Assembly: GCA_030690415.1 (NCBI GenBank)
Contig: JAUYGZ010000001.1
Location: 21,254 to 85,253, forward strand
Direction: 5' to 3'
Length of the DNA: 64,000 bases
From: a bacterium
GTDB taxonomy: Bacteria > Patescibacteriota > Gracilibacteria > JAUYGZ01
The position numbers and the translations under genes were made by a program. Below, one piece after another: positions 62,422-64,000 of the stretch (position 1 is its first letter; each line of letters starts with the position of its first letter). The notes beneath the pieces are model-generated. The model saw only the letters and a program-made list of their open reading frames with translations, ran no database searches and had not been told where the DNA came from.

Positions 62422-62580
62422 TTACTGAGGATTCCACCCTATGCTATTGCCTGCATGGGGATCCAGTCGAATCTTGGGGAGATCCTTGAGCTCTTTTCCA
62501 GTAACCTTTTTTACATTTCTCTCACTGTCTTTTTCTGTCCATCCATTCATGAGTCTTTTGATTTCTTTCATTGTTTTCAT
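62422..62580 (-). CDS. Small protein upstream of the retropepsin
   Basis: A 52-residue frame starting ATG at 62580 reads MKTMKEIKRLMNGWTEKDSE and ends GNSIGWNPQ. Its composition is protein-like (charged helix, then LKDLPKIRLDPHAG), and its spacing to the protease gene suggests an operon. I do not know the family. It could be a partner or substrate of the protease. Confidence 0.5.
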   Translation of the reverse strand: MKTMKEIKRLMNGWTEKDSERNVKKVTGKELKDLPKIRLDPHAGNSIGWNPQ

Positions 62581-62678
62581 GGAATTCTCAAAATGAATAA
62601 GTGTTTATATATTAGATTTATGAGCCTTCCCAATCAATCACATTTACTTTTCATGATTCAATATTTATGTTTCCATAT

Positions 62679-62796
62679 AAAAAAACTCCTCCCGCGGGGG
62701 AGAACCAAGATGGGGATTATGCCCCGGGATGACTCATCAGCTTTTTTAGGGCCGAAGGTATCCGCTTCTCAGTCCTGCCTCGCGGGAGGAGTTTTC
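62679..62796 (-). terminator. Terminator-like 15-bp stem enclosing a structured 84-base insert
   Basis: AAAACTCCTCCCGCG (62682-62696) pairs perfectly with CGCGGGAGGAGTTTT (62781-62795). On the minus strand the stem is followed by seven U, as in a terminator for the SLH gene ending at 62806. Normal terminator loops are a few bases. Here 84 bases lie inside, with their own stems (GGGGATTATGCCCC; GATG-ACT-CATC) and a conserved-looking single-stranded part. Confidence 0.55.
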
Positions 62797-62805
62797 TATT
62801 TTGTT

Positions 62806-64000
62806 TTAGTTCAGACTGAGTTTTTCTTTGAAGTTTGAGAGTGTGCTTCCGTATTCGTTTCCTGAGTTCTGGATCACCGCATAGATCATATTTGCTGCTT
62901 CTTGGCGATTCAACTTCTGTCCCAGAACTGCTCCGGGATCAACCCCCGTGGGGAGATTGAATCCATTGTATTGATCTATCAGCAGAGCGTATTTCAGGAA
63001 CCATGGAGCGTTGGCATCTAGCCCGGATTCGATTACCGCCATATCACCGGCAATTTTACTGTTCGTGATGACTGCCGCGTTGACCAGGATTTTCATGGCT
63101 TCAGCTCGTTCTATCTCCTTCCAGGGAATGAATACGCCGTGTGCGTATCCGTTGAGGATCTGTTTGATCTTTCCAAAGCCGATAAAGGCGCTGAACCAGG
63201 CGTTTGGTTCGACATCCGGGAAGACATAGGTCTGTTCACTCTGGATGCTCTGTCGGACGGACTCAATCAAATCTTTGCTGTAGATCATTTCAACGATCAT
63301 TTTGGTGAATTCTGCACGGTTTGAGGTACCTGATCCAAAGTACTGGTAATCCTTGTGGTTTCCGTTGAAGTCCAGGCTGTCATTCGGACCGTCGATGATT
63401 CCCAGCTCGCAGAGTGTGACGACGGGCGTCGTGTTGTTGTCTCTGTACTCACAGTGACCCAGGTCTCCACCATCGGTACTGCTACCGTTTGAGGTTCTTA
63501 CGCGTATGTCAAGTGTTCGTGTCGTTTTTCCTCCTGCTCCTGTTGCTTCGAAGGTAAAGCCACTCGTGCCTATGTCCGCATTGCCCGGAGTCCAGGTGAA
63601 GACGCCTTTTACTCCTTTGATCGTTGTTTCGTTAATGGTTAGTTGCCCTGTGCTTGTACCGGTGAGGATAAGCGTTGGATTTTTTCCGCTGGAGCTGTAG
63701 CTCAGGTTGGTGACCTCAACGTTGACCGTCACCTTTTCTCCTGTTTTTGTTGAAGCGCTATTCACCGCGACGCCATCGATCAGGAAGTTGATGGAAGGTG
63801 GATATGTCCTTATTCCACCACCACCTCCGCCACCGCCTCCGCCACCGCCTCCACCTCCGCCACCTCCGCTCGATGTGCTTCCATCGTTGTCCTGGTTGGT
63901 TACCGTGACATCATCAGGGTCTACTCCCTGGAAGTTCGGGTCGTTTGATTGTGCTGTTGCAATGAGGATCGTGAAGCTTTGGCTTCCATCGACCAGCGTG
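62806..64000 (-). CDS. C-terminal part of a second Calx-beta-type/SLH protein
   Basis: The frame is open to the window edge (398 codons). It begins within a repeat of the kind found in the 54912-59870 gene (SQSFTILIATAQSNDPN), passes a run of about 15 Gly, an Ig-like domain (YPPSINFLIDGVAVNSAS and on) and SLH repeats (SNRAEFTKMIVEMIYS; IGFGKIKQILNGYAHG). The GTG at 63765 is internal and not the true start. Up to the Gly run the DNA is nearly identical to 56037-56170; after it the proteins are only distantly similar. Confidence 0.85.
   Translation of the reverse strand, partial: TLVDGSQSFTILIATAQSNDPNFQGVDPDDVTVTNQDNDGSTSSGGGGGGGGGGGGGGGGGGIRTYPPSINFLIDGVAVNSASTKTGEKVTVNVEVTNLSYSSSGKNPTLILTGTSTGQLTINETTIKGVKGVFTWTPGNADIGTSGFTFEATGAGGKTTRTLDIRVRTSNGSSTDGGDLGHCEYRDNNTTPVVTLCELGIIDGPNDSLDFNGNHKDYQYFGSGTSNRAEFTKMIVEMIYSKDLIESVRQSIQSEQTYVFPDVEPNAWFSAFIGFGKIKQILNGYAHGVFIPWKEIERAEAMKILVNAAVITNSKIAGDMAVIESGLDANAPWFLKYALLIDQYNGFNLPTGVDPGAVLGQKLNRQEAANMIYAVIQNSGNEYGSTLSNFKEKLSLN

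Noticed and set aside
62679..62796. c-di-AMP (ydaO) riboswitch
   Set aside because: Only a short piece resembles it, the conserved 3' core is missing, and no gene lies downstream in that orientation.
62257..62838. Plus-strand ORF of 193 codons
   Set aside because: It is antisense to the protease, the small ORF and the stem-loop element, and shows no family-like features.

Overview
The window is bacterial DNA from a single, densely packed chromosome that uses the standard code (genes end in TAA, TAG and TGA). Several features suggest a member of the Candidate Phyla Radiation (Patescibacteria), perhaps near Peregrinibacteria. There is a 23S-5S rRNA unit with its own promoter and no 16S beside it. 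The 23S carries extra insertions. There are many S-layer-homology (SLH) surface proteins, almost no Shine-Dalgarno sequences, and some nearly leaderless promoters. The lineage is inferred from this general picture; no marker gene was compared.

Layout. 1-3.4 kb: a flavodoxin fragment, a small SLH membrane protein, an unknown ORF overlapping a HicA-like ORF, and a copper-type multicopper oxidase behind a CsoR-like operator. 3.3-11.8 kb: tRNA-Glu, a Xer-type recombinase, a SulP transporter, a large cysteine-rich membrane protein overlapping aroB, and UPF0489 and RMD1/DUF155 proteins. 11.8-22.4 kb: pth, a TPR protein, an FtsB-like protein, a 1027-residue Ig-like/SLH protein, an alpha/beta hydrolase, a sugar dehydrogenase-like protein, a tRNA with CAT anticodon, and an M23 peptidase. 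22.4-31.5 kb: mainly a minus-strand block with pyrB, recJ, a NYN-RNase HI fusion, carB, an HD-domain protein and rbfA. 31.6-36.7 kb: obg, an ACT-domain protein, a TrmB-type regulator and several unknowns. 36.8-40.7 kb: the 23S-5S unit. 40.7-45.7 kb: ftsW, lspA, a lipoprotein, tRNA-Cys, tRNA-Lys and tRNA-Leu, and hflX. 45.8-53.3 kb: a gliding-type ABC cluster (GldA, GldF, GldG and DUF4340 types) followed by two related membrane-anchored zinc metallopeptidases. 53.5-64 kb: aroA, a giant Calx-beta-type/SLH protein, a G+C-rich foreign-looking IPT/TIG lipoprotein, a retropepsin-like protease with a small ORF upstream, and the C-terminal part of a second SLH protein.

The most distinctive aspect is repeat invasion. 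Heptanucleotide repeats, nine-base repeats, palindromes and a G+C-rich mini-hairpin occur between genes and also inside aroA, recJ, obg, hflX, the UPF0489 gene, the M23 peptidase and 23S rRNA. Three of the five tRNA genes have partial copies of their own ends nearby. The two big SLH genes share an almost identical stretch that stops at their poly-glycine linker, which points to domain shuffling there.

Functionally the window combines envelope building (ftsW, lspA, FtsB-like protein, M23 peptidase, SLH proteins, ABC/zincin cluster), shikimate and pyrimidine synthesis (aroA, aroB, pyrB, carB) and translation or RNA metabolism (23S, 5S, tRNAs, pth, rbfA, obg, hflX, NYN-RNase H). No CRISPR array, prophage or IS transposase was seen.
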